Shown here one piece after another: positions 35,471 through 46,006 of a DNA stretch of 64,000 nt. Positions within the stretch are counted from its first letter, which is position 1. Each line of letters starts with the position of its first letter. The DNA is from Mycolicibacterium rutilum. GTDB lineage: Bacteria; Actinomycetota; Actinomycetes; Mycobacteriales; Mycobacteriaceae. Under the pieces are notes generated by a model. It ran no database searches. It was not told where the DNA came from and was given only the letters and a program-made list of their open reading frames with translations. The stretch lies in NCBI RefSeq assembly GCF_900108565.1, contig NZ_LT629971.1:1364001-1428000 (forward strand), in the 5' to 3' direction. Position numbers and translations under genes: made by a program.

Positions 35471-36247
35471 ATGGCTGGTGCCGCGCCGATGGTGGCGGAT
35501 CTGCGTGCCGAGAGCGAGGACCTCGACGCGCTCGTCGCCGACCTGCCCGCGGCGCGCTGGGCCGAACCGACCCCGGCCGCCGGCTGGACGATCGCGCACC
35601 AGATCGCGCATCTGCTGTGGACCGACCGGGTCGCGCTGACCGCCGTCACCGACGAGCCGGCGTTCGCGGCGCTGCTCGAGGAGGCGGCCAAGAACCCGAC
35701 CGGCTTCGTCGACGCCGGTGCCGAGGACCTGGCCGCCGCCCCGCCCGCCGAGCTGCTGGCCGACTGGCGCCGCACCCGCGGACGTCTGCACGAGGAACTG
35801 TTGACCGTCGAGGACGGCCGCAAGCTGCCTTGGTTCGGCCCGCCGATGAGCGCGCCGTCGATGGCCACGGCGCGGCTGATGGAGACCTGGGCGCACGGCC
35901 TGGACGTCGCGGACACGCTCGGTGTGCGCCGGCCCGCCACTGCCCGGCTGCGGTCCATCGCGCACATCGGAGTGCGCACCCGCGACTTCGCGTTCGCGGT
36001 GAACGGGCTTGCGGCGCCGGCCAATCCGTTCCGCGTCGAGCTGAGCGCACCCGACGGTTCGACGTGGGAGTGGGGACCCGAGGACGCTGCGCAGCGGGTG
36101 ACCGGTTCCGCGGAGGACTTCTGCATGCTGGTCACCCAGCGCAGGCCGCGCTTCGCGTTGGACGTGCGCGCGGTGGGCGAGGACGCCGAACGGTGGCTGG
36201 GCATCGCGCAAGCCTTCGCCGGGCCGCCGGGATCCGGCCGCGGTTAG
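35471..36247 (+). CDS. TIGR03084 / mycothiol-dependent maleylpyruvate isomerase-fold protein (Rv0036c-like)
   Basis: 258 residues from ATG 35471, chosen because AAGGTGA lies 6 nt upstream; GTG 35462 is also in frame. A DinB/MDMPI four-helix bundle has the metal-binding His residues in [13 protein letters not shown] and [11 protein letters not shown]. The C-terminal domain carries strands [13 protein letters not shown] and [15 protein letters not shown]. Members are putative mycothiol-dependent transferases; no substrate is known. Its stop overlaps the convergent Asp-rich gene by 4 nt. Confidence 0.85.
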   Translation: MAGAAPMVADLRAESEDLDALVADLPAARWAEPTPAAGWTIAHQIAHLLWTDRVALTAVTDEPAFAALLEEAAKNPTGFVDAGAEDLAAAPPAELLADWRRTRGRLHEELLTVEDGRKLPWFGPPMSAPSMATARLMETWAHGLDVADTLGVRRPATARLRSIAHIGVRTRDFAFAVNGLAAPANPFRVELSAPDGSTWEWGPEDAAQRVTGSAEDFCMLVTQRRPRFALDVRAVGEDAERWLGIAQAFAGPPGSGRG

Positions 36248-36732
36248 AGCTCGCCCGCCGAGTCCGCGCGCCCGTCGCCGTCACCGTCGGTGAGCTTGAC
36301 GTCCCACCGGCCGTCGGCATCGGCGTCGACGTAGGCGTCTCCGGCGCCGAGCGCGCGGTCGGCCAGCCCGTCGCCGTCGGTGTCGAGCAGCCGGTCGTCG
36401 GGGGCGCCGTCGCCGTCGAGGTCGACCGTCGGCCCGCCGAACTGTTCGACCCCGTCGAGCCCGAACCAGCGCAACCCCCTGACCGCGTCGACGCTGACCG
36501 TCCACGTCCCGGTGCCGTCATCGGTGAAGTAGGCGGCGGCGCCGGGGTGGTCGCGCACGAGGTGCTCGGCGGTGCCGTCGGCGTCGAGGTCGGCCATCGC
36601 GTCGTCGAGCAGGCCGTCGCCGTCGAAGTCGATGCCGACCGCGTCCAGCGTCCCGTTCCCGTCGACGTCCACATCAGGGGGCGCCGACCAGATCGTCGCC
36701 GAACCGTCGCCGTCACCGAGGCAGTAGTCCAT
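36244..36732 (-). CDS. Asp-rich calcium-binding-repeat protein
   Basis: 162 residues starting [15 protein letters not shown]. At least six DxDxDGxxD-type loops occur ([67 protein letters not shown]), like the calcium loops of thrombospondin type 3 or dockerin repeats. No signal peptide or membrane helix is visible, so it may be cytosolic. It begins 6 nt after pcnA and is probably co-transcribed with it. Function unknown. Confidence 0.75.
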   Translation of the reverse strand: MDYCLGDGDGSATIWSAPPDVDVDGNGTLDAVGIDFDGDGLLDDAMADLDADGTAEHLVRDHPGAAAYFTDDGTGTWTVSVDAVRGLRWFGLDGVEQFGGPTVDLDGDGAPDDRLLDTDGDGLADRALGAGDAYVDADADGRWDVKLTDGDGDGRADSAGEL

Positions 36733-36738
36733 GTCTGA

Positions 36739-38193
36739 TCAGACGGACGACTCGCCCTTCGCGTTCCACCACGCCAGAAGTTCGGCCACCGCCTCGTCGC
36801 GCGGCAGCGGGCCGCGGTCCAGCCGAAGCTCCTTGAGGTACTGCCACGCCTGACCGACCTGCGGGCCGGCCGGGATTCCGAGGATCTCCATGATCTCGTT
36901 GCCGTCGAGGTCCGGGCGCACCCGCGCGAGGTCCTCCTTCTCGGCGAGCTCGGCGATCCGGTGCTCGAGGTCGTCGTAGTTGGCCTGCAACCGCGCGGCG
37001 CGCCGCTTGTTGCGGGTGGTGCAGTCGGCGCGCACCAGCTTGTGCAGCCGCGACAGCAACGGACCCGCGTCGGTGACGTAGCGGCGCACCGCCGAGTCGG
37101 TCCACTTGCCGCCGCCGTACCCGTGGAACCGCAGATGCAGGTACACCAGCTGCGAGACGTCGTCGACCATCTGCTTGGAGTACTTCAGCGCCCGCATCCG
37201 CTTGCGGGCCATCTTCGCGCCGACCACCTCGTGATGGTGGAAGCTCACCCCGCCGTCGGGCTCGTGCTTGCGGGTCGCGGGCTTGCCGATGTCGTGCAGC
37301 AGCGCCGCCCAGCGCAACACGAGGTCGGGCCCGTCGTCCTCCAGGTCGATGGCCTGCCGCAGCACCGTCAGCGAATGCTGGTAGACGTCCTTGTGCTGGT
37401 GGTGCTCGTCGATCGCCATCCGCATCGCGCCGACCTCCGGCAGCACCACGTCACCGAGCCCGGTCTGCACCATCAGGTCGACCCCGGCGACCGGGTCGGC
37501 GCCCAGCAGCAGCTTGTCCAGCTCGGCGGCCACGCGCTCGGCGGTGATCCGGCCGAGTTGCGGCGCCATCTCCACCAGCGCCGACAGCACCCGCGGTGCG
37601 ACGGTGAACTCCAGCTGCGAGACGAACCGCGCGGCGCGCAGCATCCGCAGCGGGTCGTCGCCGAACGACTGTTGCGGGGCGGCCGGGGTGTCGAGCTCGC
37701 GGGCGCGCAGAGCCGCCAACCCGCCGAGCGGGTCGTGGAACTCGGCCGGACCCTCGGCGGTGATGCGCACCGCCATCGCGTTGACGGTGAAGTCGCGGCG
37801 CACCAGGTCGTCGTCGAGGGTGTCGCCGAACCGCACCTCCGGATTGCGCGACACCTGGTCGTAGCTGTCGGCGCGGAACGTGGTGATCTCCAGGCGGTGC
37901 TCGCCCTTGCCGACGCCGAGCGTGCCGAACTCGATGCCGGTGTCCCACAGCGCGTCGGCCCAGCCCCGCAGCAGCTTCTGCATCTGCTCGGGGCGGGCGT
38001 CGGTGGTGAAGTCGAGGTCGGACTGCCCGGTCAACCGGCCCAGCAGCGCGTCGCGCACGCTGCCGCCGACGAGGTAGAGCTGGTGGCCGGCATCAGCGAA
38101 CACCGCGCCGATCTCACGCAGCACCGCGCGGTGACGGTTCAGCGCGACCTGCGCGGTGGCAAGCAGTTCGGCGTCGGTGGGCGATGCGGGCAC
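36739..38193 (-). CDS. pcnA: CCA-adding tRNA nucleotidyltransferase / polyA polymerase family
   Basis: 484 residues from GTG 38193. The N-terminal nucleotidyltransferase has LVGGSVRDALLGR and the metal-binding SDLDFTTDA pair. RRDFTVNAMAVRI and DPLRMLRAARF are the class II CCA-enzyme signatures. An HD domain follows (LRWAALLHDIGKP, HHHEVVGAKMARKRM). It repairs the 3'-CCA of tRNA. The M. tuberculosis equivalent is Rv3907c. It is divergent from the Nudix gene and followed by the Asp-rich gene. Confidence 0.95.
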   Translation of the reverse strand: MPASPTDAELLATAQVALNRHRAVLREIGAVFADAGHQLYLVGGSVRDALLGRLTGQSDLDFTTDARPEQMQKLLRGWADALWDTGIEFGTLGVGKGEHRLEITTFRADSYDQVSRNPEVRFGDTLDDDLVRRDFTVNAMAVRITAEGPAEFHDPLGGLAALRARELDTPAAPQQSFGDDPLRMLRAARFVSQLEFTVAPRVLSALVEMAPQLGRITAERVAAELDKLLLGADPVAGVDLMVQTGLGDVVLPEVGAMRMAIDEHHQHKDVYQHSLTVLRQAIDLEDDGPDLVLRWAALLHDIGKPATRKHEPDGGVSFHHHEVVGAKMARKRMRALKYSKQMVDDVSQLVYLHLRFHGYGGGKWTDSAVRRYVTDAGPLLSRLHKLVRADCTTRNKRRAARLQANYDDLEHRIAELAEKEDLARVRPDLDGNEIMEILGIPAGPQVGQAWQYLKELRLDRGPLPRDEAVAELLAWWNAKGESSV

Positions 38194-38322
38194 GTTCGGA
38201 CAGCGTAGTCGGGCGACGATTCAGGGGCCCCGGCCGCGCTGAGTCGGCGCGACATTCAGCACGAGTCGGCAACGGCTGTATCACGACCGGTGAGTGCGGC
38301 GTGAGCGAATATCCGTGGCAGC

Positions 38323-38328
38323 TACTAT
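38323..38328 (+). promoter_or_regulatory. -10 element TACTAT (leaderless)
   Basis: TACTAT ends 7 nt before GTG 38336 of the Nudix gene, with no Shine-Dalgarno site. It probably drives the Nudix-DUF6049-MurJ operon. Confidence 0.5.
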
Positions 38329-38335
38329 CGCTTGG

Positions 38336-39229
38336 GTGTCGGACGGCGAACAGGCCAAACCACGACGGCGCCGCGGGCGTCGTCGCGGCCGACGCGCGGC
38401 GGGTCCCCCGGAGGCGCCTTCGGAGACCTCATCCAAGGCCCTGTCCAACGCTTCTACCAGCCAAGCAAGCCAGCCCGCCCCGACACCGAAACCCGGCAGC
38501 CACCACAAGCACAACGGCGCCGAACCCAAACCCGGCCAGGCGAAGAAGTCGCGGCCGCGCCGGCCGCCGGACCGGTTGCGCACCGTTCACGAGACCTCGG
38601 CCGGCGGGCTGGTCATCGATGGGATCGACGGCCCGAAGGACGACCAGGTCGCCGCGCTGATCGGGCGCATCGACCGGCGCGGCAGGATGCTGTGGTCGCT
38701 GCCCAAGGGCCACATCGAGATGGGTGAGACCGCCGAGCAGACCGCGATCCGCGAGGTCGAAGAGGAGACCGGGATCCAGGGCAGCGTGCTCGCCGCGCTC
38801 GGCAGCATCGACTACTGGTTCGTCACCGAGGGCCGCCGGGTGCACAAGACCGTGCACCACTACCTGATGCGGTTCCTCGACGGCGAACTGTCCGACGAGG
38901 ACGTCGAGGTGACCGAGGTGGCGTGGGTGCCGCTGCGCGAGCTGCCGTCGCGGCTGGCCTACGCCGACGAGCGCCGCCTCGCCGAAGTCGCCGGTGAACT
39001 GATCGACAAACTGCACGCCGACGGGCCGTCGGCCCTGCCGCCGCTGCCCAGGTCCGCACCGCGGCGACGGCCCCAGACGCATTCGCACACCCGCAACCGT
39101 CGCCGCGCCGACGAGTCCGCGCAACCGGCCATGGGCGCCGAGCGCTGGGGACAAGGTGACCGGCAGGGGAAGGACCGCGGGCGCACCCAGCCCGGCCGGC
39201 GGACGAACGGCTGCGGACAGGGCCCGTGA
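38336..39229 (+). CDS. mutT4: Nudix hydrolase (MutT4/Rv3908-like) with long basic tails
   Basis: 297 residues from GTG 38336. A basic, disordered N-terminus (about 1-82, [11 protein letters not shown]) precedes the Nudix fold. The Nudix box [23 protein letters not shown] (125-147) is intact, with all catalytic Glu residues. A basic C-terminal tail follows from about 235. The substrate is a nucleoside diphosphate-X compound, not specified by sequence. Translation is coupled to the next gene by a GTGA overlap, placing it at the head of an operon with MurJ. Confidence 0.9.
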   Translation: MSDGEQAKPRRRRGRRRGRRAAGPPEAPSETSSKALSNASTSQASQPAPTPKPGSHHKHNGAEPKPGQAKKSRPRRPPDRLRTVHETSAGGLVIDGIDGPKDDQVAALIGRIDRRGRMLWSLPKGHIEMGETAEQTAIREVEEETGIQGSVLAALGSIDYWFVTEGRRVHKTVHHYLMRFLDGELSDEDVEVTEVAWVPLRELPSRLAYADERRLAEVAGELIDKLHADGPSALPPLPRSAPRRRPQTHSHTRNRRRADESAQPAMGAERWGQGDRQGKDRGRTQPGRRTNGCGQGP

Positions 39230-41622
39230 CCCCGACCGCGCTGCTGCGCCTGCTGGCCGCGCTGCTGCTGTTGACGCTGAGCGTCGTCCCGATCGCCGTA
39301 CCGCGCGCGGCCGCGGCGCAGGAGAGCACCACACCGTTCCTTCAGGTGCGCGTCGACGACGTCACGCCCGACATCGTGACCACGACCAGCGAGCCGGTCG
39401 TCACCGTGACCGGCACCGTGCTCAACGTCGGTGACCGGCCGGTGCGCGACGTGGTGGTGCGGCTCGAGGACGCTGCCGCGGTGTCGACGCCGACGGGTCT
39501 GCGGACCGACCTCACCGGCAACGTCGACCAATACGAGCCCGTCGCCGATTTCATCACGTTGACGCCGGAACTCGGTCGCGGGCAACAGGTTCCGTTTGTC
39601 CTGTCCTACCCGCTGCGCTCGTCGGACCGGCCGTCGCTGTCCATCGAGCAGCCGGGGGTCTACCCGGTGATGGTCAACGTCAACGGCACCCCGGACTACG
39701 GCGCACCTGCACGCCTCGACGACGCCCGGTTCCTGCTGCCGGTGCTCGGTGTCCCGCCCGACCCGGCGGCCGGATCCGCCGACGCGGTGACCGCCGTCGA
39801 ACCTCCCGACACGTCGCGGCCCGTTCAACTCACGCTGCTGTGGCCGATCGCCGACCGGCCGCGGCTGGCCGCGGGCGCGCCGGGCGGTACCACCCCGGTC
39901 CGGCTGGTCGACGACGACCTAGCGACGTCGCTGGCCGCCGGCGGACGGCTGGACACGCTGCTGTCGGCCGTCGAGTTCGCCACCAGCCCGCAGGTCGACA
40001 CCGACGGCCTGGTCCGCACGGCGACCTGCCTGGCGATCGACCCGGACCTGCTCGTCACCGTCAACGCGATGACCGGTGGCTACGTCGTCAACGACGGACC
40101 CGACGCCGGGCCGGGCACGCCGACGCGCCCGGGCACCGGCCAGGCCGCCGCGGTGGCCTGGCTGAACCGGCTCAAAGCGCTGGCCAAGCGCATCTGCGTC
40201 GCCCCCACCACCTACGCCCAGGCCGATCTGGACGCGCTGCGCCGCGTCGGCGACCCGGGGCTGAGCCACATCGCCACCGCCGCCGCCGGCGACGTCGTCG
40301 ACCAGATCCTCGGCATCGCGTCGGTACGCGGCGCCACCCTCGTCGGCGACGGCCCGCTCACCGGGCCTGCGGTGCGGTTGCTCTCCGAGCAGGCGCCGAC
40401 GGTCGCGATCGCGGCCAGCCCGTCGGCGACCGACGATGGCACCGAGACCGGCACCGACACCGCGCCGGTGCGCTACACGCCGCGACTGGTCGCCGCGCCG
40501 TTCGATCCGGCCGTCGGCGCCGCGCTCGCCGGCGCCGGCACCGAGCCGACGACCCCCGGATATCTGGACCCGGCGCTCGACATCCCGCTGCGGCCCGAGT
40601 CCGAGGTGGCGCGGCGGCAGAGCGCGCTCGGGGCGCTGCTGTGGCGCAGCCTCAACCCCGACGTGGCGCCGCGCACGCAGATCCTGATGCCGCCGCTGGC
40701 GTGGAACCTGCGACCCGACGACGCGCAGGCGATGTTCACCGCCGTCGCCACCGCGATCAACGCCGGGTTGGCCCAGCCGCGCCCGCTGACCGCCGTCATC
40801 GGCGAGGGCAACGCGGTTCCGCCGGAGCCGACCGCCGCGCTGCCGGGCGACGACGTGGGTGACCCGGCCGCCCGGTTCGACGACGCCGTGGTCTCCGGTA
40901 TCGCCGCGGTCACCGGCCGGCTGTGGGGGTTGACCGGTGCGCTGACCACCGACCCGCGCACCGGCCTGACGGGCTACGGCTACACCGCGCCGCTGCGGGA
41001 AGACATGCTGCGTGCGCTGAGCCAGTCCGTCCCGCCGGACACCCGCAACGGCCTTGCGCAGCAACGGCTTACCACCGTGGGCAGCACCGTCGACGACATG
41101 TTCGGTGCGGTCACGATCGTCAACCCCGGCGGCTCCTACACGTTGGCGACCGAGCGCAGCCCGCTGCCGCTGGCGTTGCGCAACGACCTGCCGGTGCCGA
41201 TCCGCGTCCGGCTCGACGTCGACGCCCCGCCCGGCATGACCGTCTCCGACATGGGCGAGATCGAGTTGCCGCCGGGATACCTGCCGCTGCGGGTGCCGAT
41301 CGAGGTGCACTTCACCCAACGCTTCGCCGTCGACGTGGCGTTGCGCACCGCCGACGGTCTGCCGCTCGGCGAGCCGGTGCGGCTGTCGGTGCACTCCAAC
41401 GCCTACGGCAAGGTGCTGTTCTTCATCACGCTGTCCGCGGGCGCGGTGCTGGTGCTGCTGGCCGGGCGCCGGCTGTGGCACCGGTTCCGCGGCCAGCCCG
41501 ATCCCGCCGACCTTGACCGCCCCGATCCGCTCGAGGTCGCGCTGCGCTACGACGAGAGCGCCGATCCCCCGCTGAGCCGGTCCGGGCGGGACCGGTCGGG
41601 CCCGTCGGGCGGTGCGACGTGA
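39226..41622 (+). CDS. DUF6049 envelope protein (Rv3909-like)
   Basis: 798 residues from GTG 39226. Signal peptide about 1-34 ([27 protein letters not shown]), a large extracytoplasmic region with beta-sandwich-like strands near both ends ([41 protein letters not shown]), and one C-terminal helix ([22 protein letters not shown]). Topology is single-pass with a short cytoplasmic tail. It overlaps the Nudix gene and murJ at GTGA junctions, so it probably works with MurJ in wall assembly, but no activity is known. Confidence 0.85.
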   Translation: MTPTALLRLLAALLLLTLSVVPIAVPRAAAAQESTTPFLQVRVDDVTPDIVTTTSEPVVTVTGTVLNVGDRPVRDVVVRLEDAAAVSTPTGLRTDLTGNVDQYEPVADFITLTPELGRGQQVPFVLSYPLRSSDRPSLSIEQPGVYPVMVNVNGTPDYGAPARLDDARFLLPVLGVPPDPAAGSADAVTAVEPPDTSRPVQLTLLWPIADRPRLAAGAPGGTTPVRLVDDDLATSLAAGGRLDTLLSAVEFATSPQVDTDGLVRTATCLAIDPDLLVTVNAMTGGYVVNDGPDAGPGTPTRPGTGQAAAVAWLNRLKALAKRICVAPTTYAQADLDALRRVGDPGLSHIATAAAGDVVDQILGIASVRGATLVGDGPLTGPAVRLLSEQAPTVAIAASPSATDDGTETGTDTAPVRYTPRLVAAPFDPAVGAALAGAGTEPTTPGYLDPALDIPLRPESEVARRQSALGALLWRSLNPDVAPRTQILMPPLAWNLRPDDAQAMFTAVATAINAGLAQPRPLTAVIGEGNAVPPEPTAALPGDDVGDPAARFDDAVVSGIAAVTGRLWGLTGALTTDPRTGLTGYGYTAPLREDMLRALSQSVPPDTRNGLAQQRLTTVGSTVDDMFGAVTIVNPGGSYTLATERSPLPLALRNDLPVPIRVRLDVDAPPGMTVSDMGEIELPPGYLPLRVPIEVHFTQRFAVDVALRTADGLPLGEPVRLSVHSNAYGKVLFFITLSAGAVLVLLAGRRLWHRFRGQPDPADLDRPDPLEVALRYDESADPPLSRSGRDRSGPSGGAT

Positions 41623-44600
41623 GCACCCGAGGCCAGGCCGCTCCCCCACCCCGCCGACACGCACCGCCGCCCCGCCGGCCCCCGCCGCCGCGGATCAGCC
41701 GCGGGCCCGCGCCCCGTCGCCGCGCGGGCCGCGAGGAGCTGTCCGACTCGGCCGTGGTGTCGCGGTCCTGGGGCATGGCGGTGGCCACCCTGGTCAGCCG
41801 GCTCACCGGGTTCGCGCGGATCGTGCTGCTCGCGACGATCCTCGGCGCCGCGCTGTCGAGCGCGTTCTCGGTGGCCTACCAGCTGCCCAACCTGATCGCC
41901 GCGCTCGTCCTCGAGGCGACGTTCACCGCGATCTTCGTCCCGGTGCTCGCCCGCGCCGAACGCGACGACCCTGACGGCGGCACCGCGTTCGTCCGGCGCC
42001 TCGTCACGCTGGCCGCGACGCTGCTGCTGCTGACCACCGCGTTCTCGGTGGCGTCGGCGCCGTTGCTGGTCGATCTGATGCTCGGCGCGGACCCGGAGGT
42101 CAACCGGGACCTCACCACCGCGTTCGCCTTCCTGCTGCTGCCCCAGGTGCTGTTCTACGGGTTGTCGTCGGTGTTCATGGCAATCCTCAACACCCGCAAC
42201 GTGTTCGGGCCGCCGGCCTGGGCGCCGGTGTGCAACAACCTGGTCGCACTGGCCACCCTCGGGCTGTATCTGATTGTGCCGGGCAAACTCTCGCTCGATC
42301 CGGTGCAGATGGGCAACGCCAAGCTGCTGGTGCTCGGGATCGGCATGACGATGGGCACCGTCACCCAGGTGCTGGTGCTGCTGGTGGCGCTGCGGCGCGA
42401 ACGCGTCAGCCTGCGGCCGCTGTGGGGCATCGACAACCGGATGAAGCAGTTCGGCGCGATGGCCGCGGCGATGGTGCTGTACGTGCTGATCAGTCAGATC
42501 GGGCTGATCATCGGCAACCGGATCGCCAGCGGCGCAGCAGCATCCGGGCCGGCGATCTACAACTACACCTGGCTGGTGCTGCAGCTCCCGTTCGGGATGA
42601 TCGGCGTGACGGTGTTGACGGTGGTGATGCCGCGGCTGAGCCGCAACGTCGCCAACAACGACCAGCGCGCCGTCCTCGCCGACCTCGAGTTGGCGATCCG
42701 GCTGACCATGGTGACGCTGATCCCGATCGTGGCGATGATGACCGTCGGCGGCCCGGCGATCGGCAGCGCGCTGTTCGCCTATGGCAACTTCGGCGAGGTC
42801 GACGCCAACTATCTCGGCATGGCGATCACCCTGTCGGCGTTCACCCTGATCCCGTATGCCCTTGTGCTGCTGCAGCTTCGGGTCTTCTACGCGCGCCAGC
42901 AGCCGTGGACGCCGATCCTGCTCATCGTGGTGATCACCACGGTCAAGATCATCGCGTCGCTGATCGCGCCGCACCTCACCGACGACCCCGACCTGGTGGC
43001 CGGCTACCTCGGCACCGCCAATGGGCTGGGCTTTCTGGCCGGCGCGACGGTCGGCTACTTCCTGCTGCGGTCCAACCTCGATCCGCCGGGCGGGCGGCTG
43101 ATCAGCCTGCAGGTGGTGCGCACCATCCTGGTCACCATCGCGGCGTCGCTGCTCGCCGGGATGCTCGGCCACGTCTTCGATCAGCTGCTGGGGCTGGAGA
43201 AGCTGACCGAGCACTGGGGCGGCGCCGGCTCCCTGCTGCGGCTCGCCGTGCTGGGGCTCATCATGGTGCCGATCATCGCGGCGGTCATGCTGGCCGCCCG
43301 CGTGCCCGATGCGCAGTCCGCGCTGGCCGCCGTCCGGCGCCGGCTGGGCGGCCGGGCCGCGACCCCCGAACCGGTAGCCGCTCCGCCTGCCCGGCGCGCC
43401 GACCGGCCACGGGCGAGGACCCCGCTCCCGTACCCTGAACAGAGGAATTTGTCCCCGTCGGATGGGCGGCAGCCCGCGGCGACCGTCCGCCGGGGACCGC
43501 CCAGTCCCGTTGCCGGGGACCCAAGGGGGAAAGGACCAGCGGTGAGCGACGAATCCGCAGGCGGCTCCGCGGCCAGTCCCGACAGCACCGCCACGACCAA
43601 GCTCCCGGTGCCGCCGACCGAGACCGAGCAGGTCGCGGCCGACGACTTCCAGCCCGACGTGCCCGAACCCCCAGATCAGAGCAGCGCCACCACCGAGTTC
43701 GCGGCGGAGAACGGCACCGCGCGCATCCCGGTGTCGGGCCGGCCACCGTCCGACTACGGCGGCGATCCCACCCGCGAGCCGCTGGCGTTCGACCCGCCGC
43801 GCGAGCCGGCCATCGAGGCCGCCACCTCCGACGAGGACGTGCACCTCATTCCCGGCGCCGTCATCGGCGGCGGCCGCTACCGGCTGCTGGTGTTCCACGG
43901 CGGCCCGCCCACCCTGCAGTTCTGGCAGGCCCTCGACATCGCCCTCGACCGGCAGGTCGCGCTGACCTTCGTCGACCCCGACAACACGCTGTCCGACGAG
44001 GCGCTGCGCGACATCCTGGCCCGCACGATGAAGCTGAGCCGCCTCGACATGCCCGGCGTCGCCCGGGTGCTCGACGTGGTCAACACCGGTTCCGGCGGCC
44101 TGATCGTCTCGGAGTGGATCCGGGGCGGCTCCCTGGCCGAGGTCGCCGAGACCTCGCCGTCGCCGATCGGCGGGGCCCGGGCGATCCAGTCGCTGGCGGC
44201 GGCCGCCGAGGCCGCGCACCGCGCGGGTGTGGCCCTGTCGATCGACCATCCCAGCCGGGTGCGGGTCAGCATCGAAGGCGACGTCGCGCTGGCCTTCCCG
44301 GCCACGCTGGCCGGCGCCACCCCCGAAGACGACATCCGCGGGATCGGTGCGGCGCTGTACGCGCTGCTGATCAACCGGTGGCCGCTGCCCGAGCACGGGG
44401 TGCGCAGCGGGTTGGAGGCCGCCGACCTGGACCCGGCCGGACAACCCGTGGAACCGCGGGCCGTCGACCGCCACATCCCGTTCCAGATCTCGGCGGCGGC
44501 CGCGCGCGCCGTGCAGGAGGGCGGCGGCATCCGCAGCGCACCCACCCTGCTGAACCTGCTGCAGCAGGCGACGGCGATCGCCGACCGCACCGAGTTGATC

Positions 44601-45299
44601 TCCCCGGTCGACGAGCCCGGACCCTCCCCCGACGCGGACGCAGACGACTCCGACCCCGACGATCAGGCACGGCGACGGCGGGCGCTGATGATCGGGCTCG
44701 GCGTCGGCGGCGCGATCATCGTTGTGGCGTTGGTGGTGCTGGCCACCGTGCTGAGCAACATCTTCGGCGACGTCGGCGACGGCCTCGGCGGCGACCGCCT
44801 GGGACTCAACGACCCGACCACCTCCGAATCCGCCGACGGCGGTACCGGCAACGTCGTCAAACCCGTTGCGGCGACCGTGTTCTCACCGGAAGGCGAAGCC
44901 GACGCGCCGTCGCTGGCCGGGCTGGCGATCGACGGGAACAAGACGACGGTGTGGCCGATCGACACCTACACCGACCCGGTGCCGTTCCCGAACTTCAAGA
45001 ACGGTGTCGGGCTGATCCTGCAACTGCCGCAGCCCACCACGGTCGGCGAGGTCGACATCGACCTCAACAGCACCGGCACCGCGGTCGAGATCCGTTCGGC
45101 GCAGAGCGCGAACCCGTCGTCGCTGACCGACACCACGGTGCTGACGCCGGCCACCGCACTGCAGCCCGGCGAGAACACCATCAAGGTGGACAACGCCACC
45201 CCGACGTCGTACCTGCTGGTCTGGGTGTCGACGCTGGGCCAGGTGAACGGCGAGAGCCGCTCCGACATCGCCGAGGTCACCGTCAAGGCGGCGTCTTAG
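41619..45299 (+). CDS. murJ: Lipid II flippase MurJ (MviN) with cytoplasmic pseudokinase and extracellular domain
   Basis: 1226 residues, like M. tuberculosis Rv3910. A basic Pro-rich N-terminus is followed by about 14 membrane helices of the MurJ core (about 45-560; RLTGFARIVLLATILG, FARILNTRNVFGPP-type loops). A long linker leads to a kinase-like domain (about 745-995; IGGGRYRLLVFHGGP, LDRQVALTFVDP). Catalytic HRD and DFG signatures are absent, so it is a pseudokinase. One further helix (LGVGGAIIVVALVVLATVL) precedes an extracellular discoidin-like domain. MurJ exports lipid II. In M. tuberculosis the phosphorylated pseudokinase recruits FhaA to slow wall synthesis. Confidence 0.95.
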   Translation: MSTRGQAAPPPRRHAPPPRRPPPPRISRGPAPRRRAGREELSDSAVVSRSWGMAVATLVSRLTGFARIVLLATILGAALSSAFSVAYQLPNLIAALVLEATFTAIFVPVLARAERDDPDGGTAFVRRLVTLAATLLLLTTAFSVASAPLLVDLMLGADPEVNRDLTTAFAFLLLPQVLFYGLSSVFMAILNTRNVFGPPAWAPVCNNLVALATLGLYLIVPGKLSLDPVQMGNAKLLVLGIGMTMGTVTQVLVLLVALRRERVSLRPLWGIDNRMKQFGAMAAAMVLYVLISQIGLIIGNRIASGAAASGPAIYNYTWLVLQLPFGMIGVTVLTVVMPRLSRNVANNDQRAVLADLELAIRLTMVTLIPIVAMMTVGGPAIGSALFAYGNFGEVDANYLGMAITLSAFTLIPYALVLLQLRVFYARQQPWTPILLIVVITTVKIIASLIAPHLTDDPDLVAGYLGTANGLGFLAGATVGYFLLRSNLDPPGGRLISLQVVRTILVTIAASLLAGMLGHVFDQLLGLEKLTEHWGGAGSLLRLAVLGLIMVPIIAAVMLAARVPDAQSALAAVRRRLGGRAATPEPVAAPPARRADRPRARTPLPYPEQRNLSPSDGRQPAATVRRGPPSPVAGDPRGKGPAVSDESAGGSAASPDSTATTKLPVPPTETEQVAADDFQPDVPEPPDQSSATTEFAAENGTARIPVSGRPPSDYGGDPTREPLAFDPPREPAIEAATSDEDVHLIPGAVIGGGRYRLLVFHGGPPTLQFWQALDIALDRQVALTFVDPDNTLSDEALRDILARTMKLSRLDMPGVARVLDVVNTGSGGLIVSEWIRGGSLAEVAETSPSPIGGARAIQSLAAAAEAAHRAGVALSIDHPSRVRVSIEGDVALAFPATLAGATPEDDIRGIGAALYALLINRWPLPEHGVRSGLEAADLDPAGQPVEPRAVDRHIPFQISAAAARAVQEGGGIRSAPTLLNLLQQATAIADRTELISPVDEPGPSPDADADDSDPDDQARRRRALMIGLGVGGAIIVVALVVLATVLSNIFGDVGDGLGGDRLGLNDPTTSESADGGTGNVVKPVAATVFSPEGEADAPSLAGLAIDGNKTTVWPIDTYTDPVPFPNFKNGVGLILQLPQPTTVGEVDIDLNSTGTAVEIRSAQSANPSSLTDTTVLTPATALQPGENTIKVDNATPTSYLLVWVSTLGQVNGESRSDIAEVTVKAAS

Positions 45300-45367
45300 C
45301 AAGATGTCTGAGCCGGATCTATCCCCAGCCTGACAAAGATGTGTCGGGTGCCCCCTCCGGAGCCGTT

Positions 45368-45373
45368 TAGTGT
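45368..45373 (+). promoter_or_regulatory. -10 element TAGTGT (leaderless)
   Basis: TAGTGT ends 6 nt before GTG 45380 of sigM, and no ribosome site is present. Confidence 0.4.
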
Positions 45374-45379
45374 TCGGCT

Positions 45380-45949
45380 GTGGGGACGTTCGGGACCGGC
45401 CGAGAGCGCAGCGACGCCGAACTGCTCGCCGCGCACGTGGCGGGCGACCCGTACGCCTTCGAGCAGTTGTTCTACCGCCACCAGCGCCAGCTGTACCGCC
45501 TCGCGCGGATGACCAGCCACCACCCCGAGGACGCTGCCGACGCGCTGCAGGAGGCGATGCTCAAGGCGCACCGGCGGGCCCCGGCGTTCCGCAACGACGC
45601 CGCGGTCAGCAGCTGGTTGCACCGGATCGTGGTCAACGCGAGCCTGGACCGGTTGCGGCGCAACAAGGTTCGGCCCACCGAGGCACTGCCCGACGATGTC
45701 GGCCACATCGGTGACCCGACGTCGCACGTCGACACCGCGATCGTCGTCGAGCGTGCGCTGATGCGGTTGCCCGTCGAGCAGCGCGCCGCGGTGGTGGCCG
45801 TCGACATGCAGGGCTACTCGGTGGCCGAGACGGCCCACATGCTCGGTGTCCCCGAGGGCACGGTGAAGAGCCGATGTTCACGCGCCAGAGCCAAGCTGGC
45901 CGAGGTGCTCGAGTACTTCGACGCCGAGGCGGCCGCGCGGACAGAGTGA
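45380..45949 (+). CDS. sigM: ECF RNA polymerase sigma factor SigM
   Basis: 189 residues. Region 2 runs DPYAFEQLFYRHQRQLYRLARMTSHHPEDAADALQEAMLKA, and region 4 VERALMRLPVEQRAAVVAVDMQGYSVAETAHMLGVPEGTVKSR with its helix-turn-helix. Start GTG 45380 has TAGTGT 6 nt before it. In mycobacteria SigM responds to late-growth or envelope cues and controls ESX-type secretion genes; it is held by the anti-sigma RsmA encoded next. Here the following gene is short (see the RsmA-like entry). Confidence 0.92.
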   Translation: MGTFGTGRERSDAELLAAHVAGDPYAFEQLFYRHQRQLYRLARMTSHHPEDAADALQEAMLKAHRRAPAFRNDAAVSSWLHRIVVNASLDRLRRNKVRPTEALPDDVGHIGDPTSHVDTAIVVERALMRLPVEQRAAVVAVDMQGYSVAETAHMLGVPEGTVKSRCSRARAKLAEVLEYFDAEAAARTE

Positions 45950-46006
45950 GGGGAACCGCAGCGGGGCCGCGCGCGTCTAACGTCTCGTGGTGGAAACTGG
46001 CTGACG

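Noticed and set aside
33463..36204. A 913-codon minus-strand frame and other long antisense frames
   Set aside because: The real YqgE gene occupies 33463-34080; the remainder is Arg/His/Gln-rich antisense of the MFS and TIGR03084 genes, typical for high-GC DNA.
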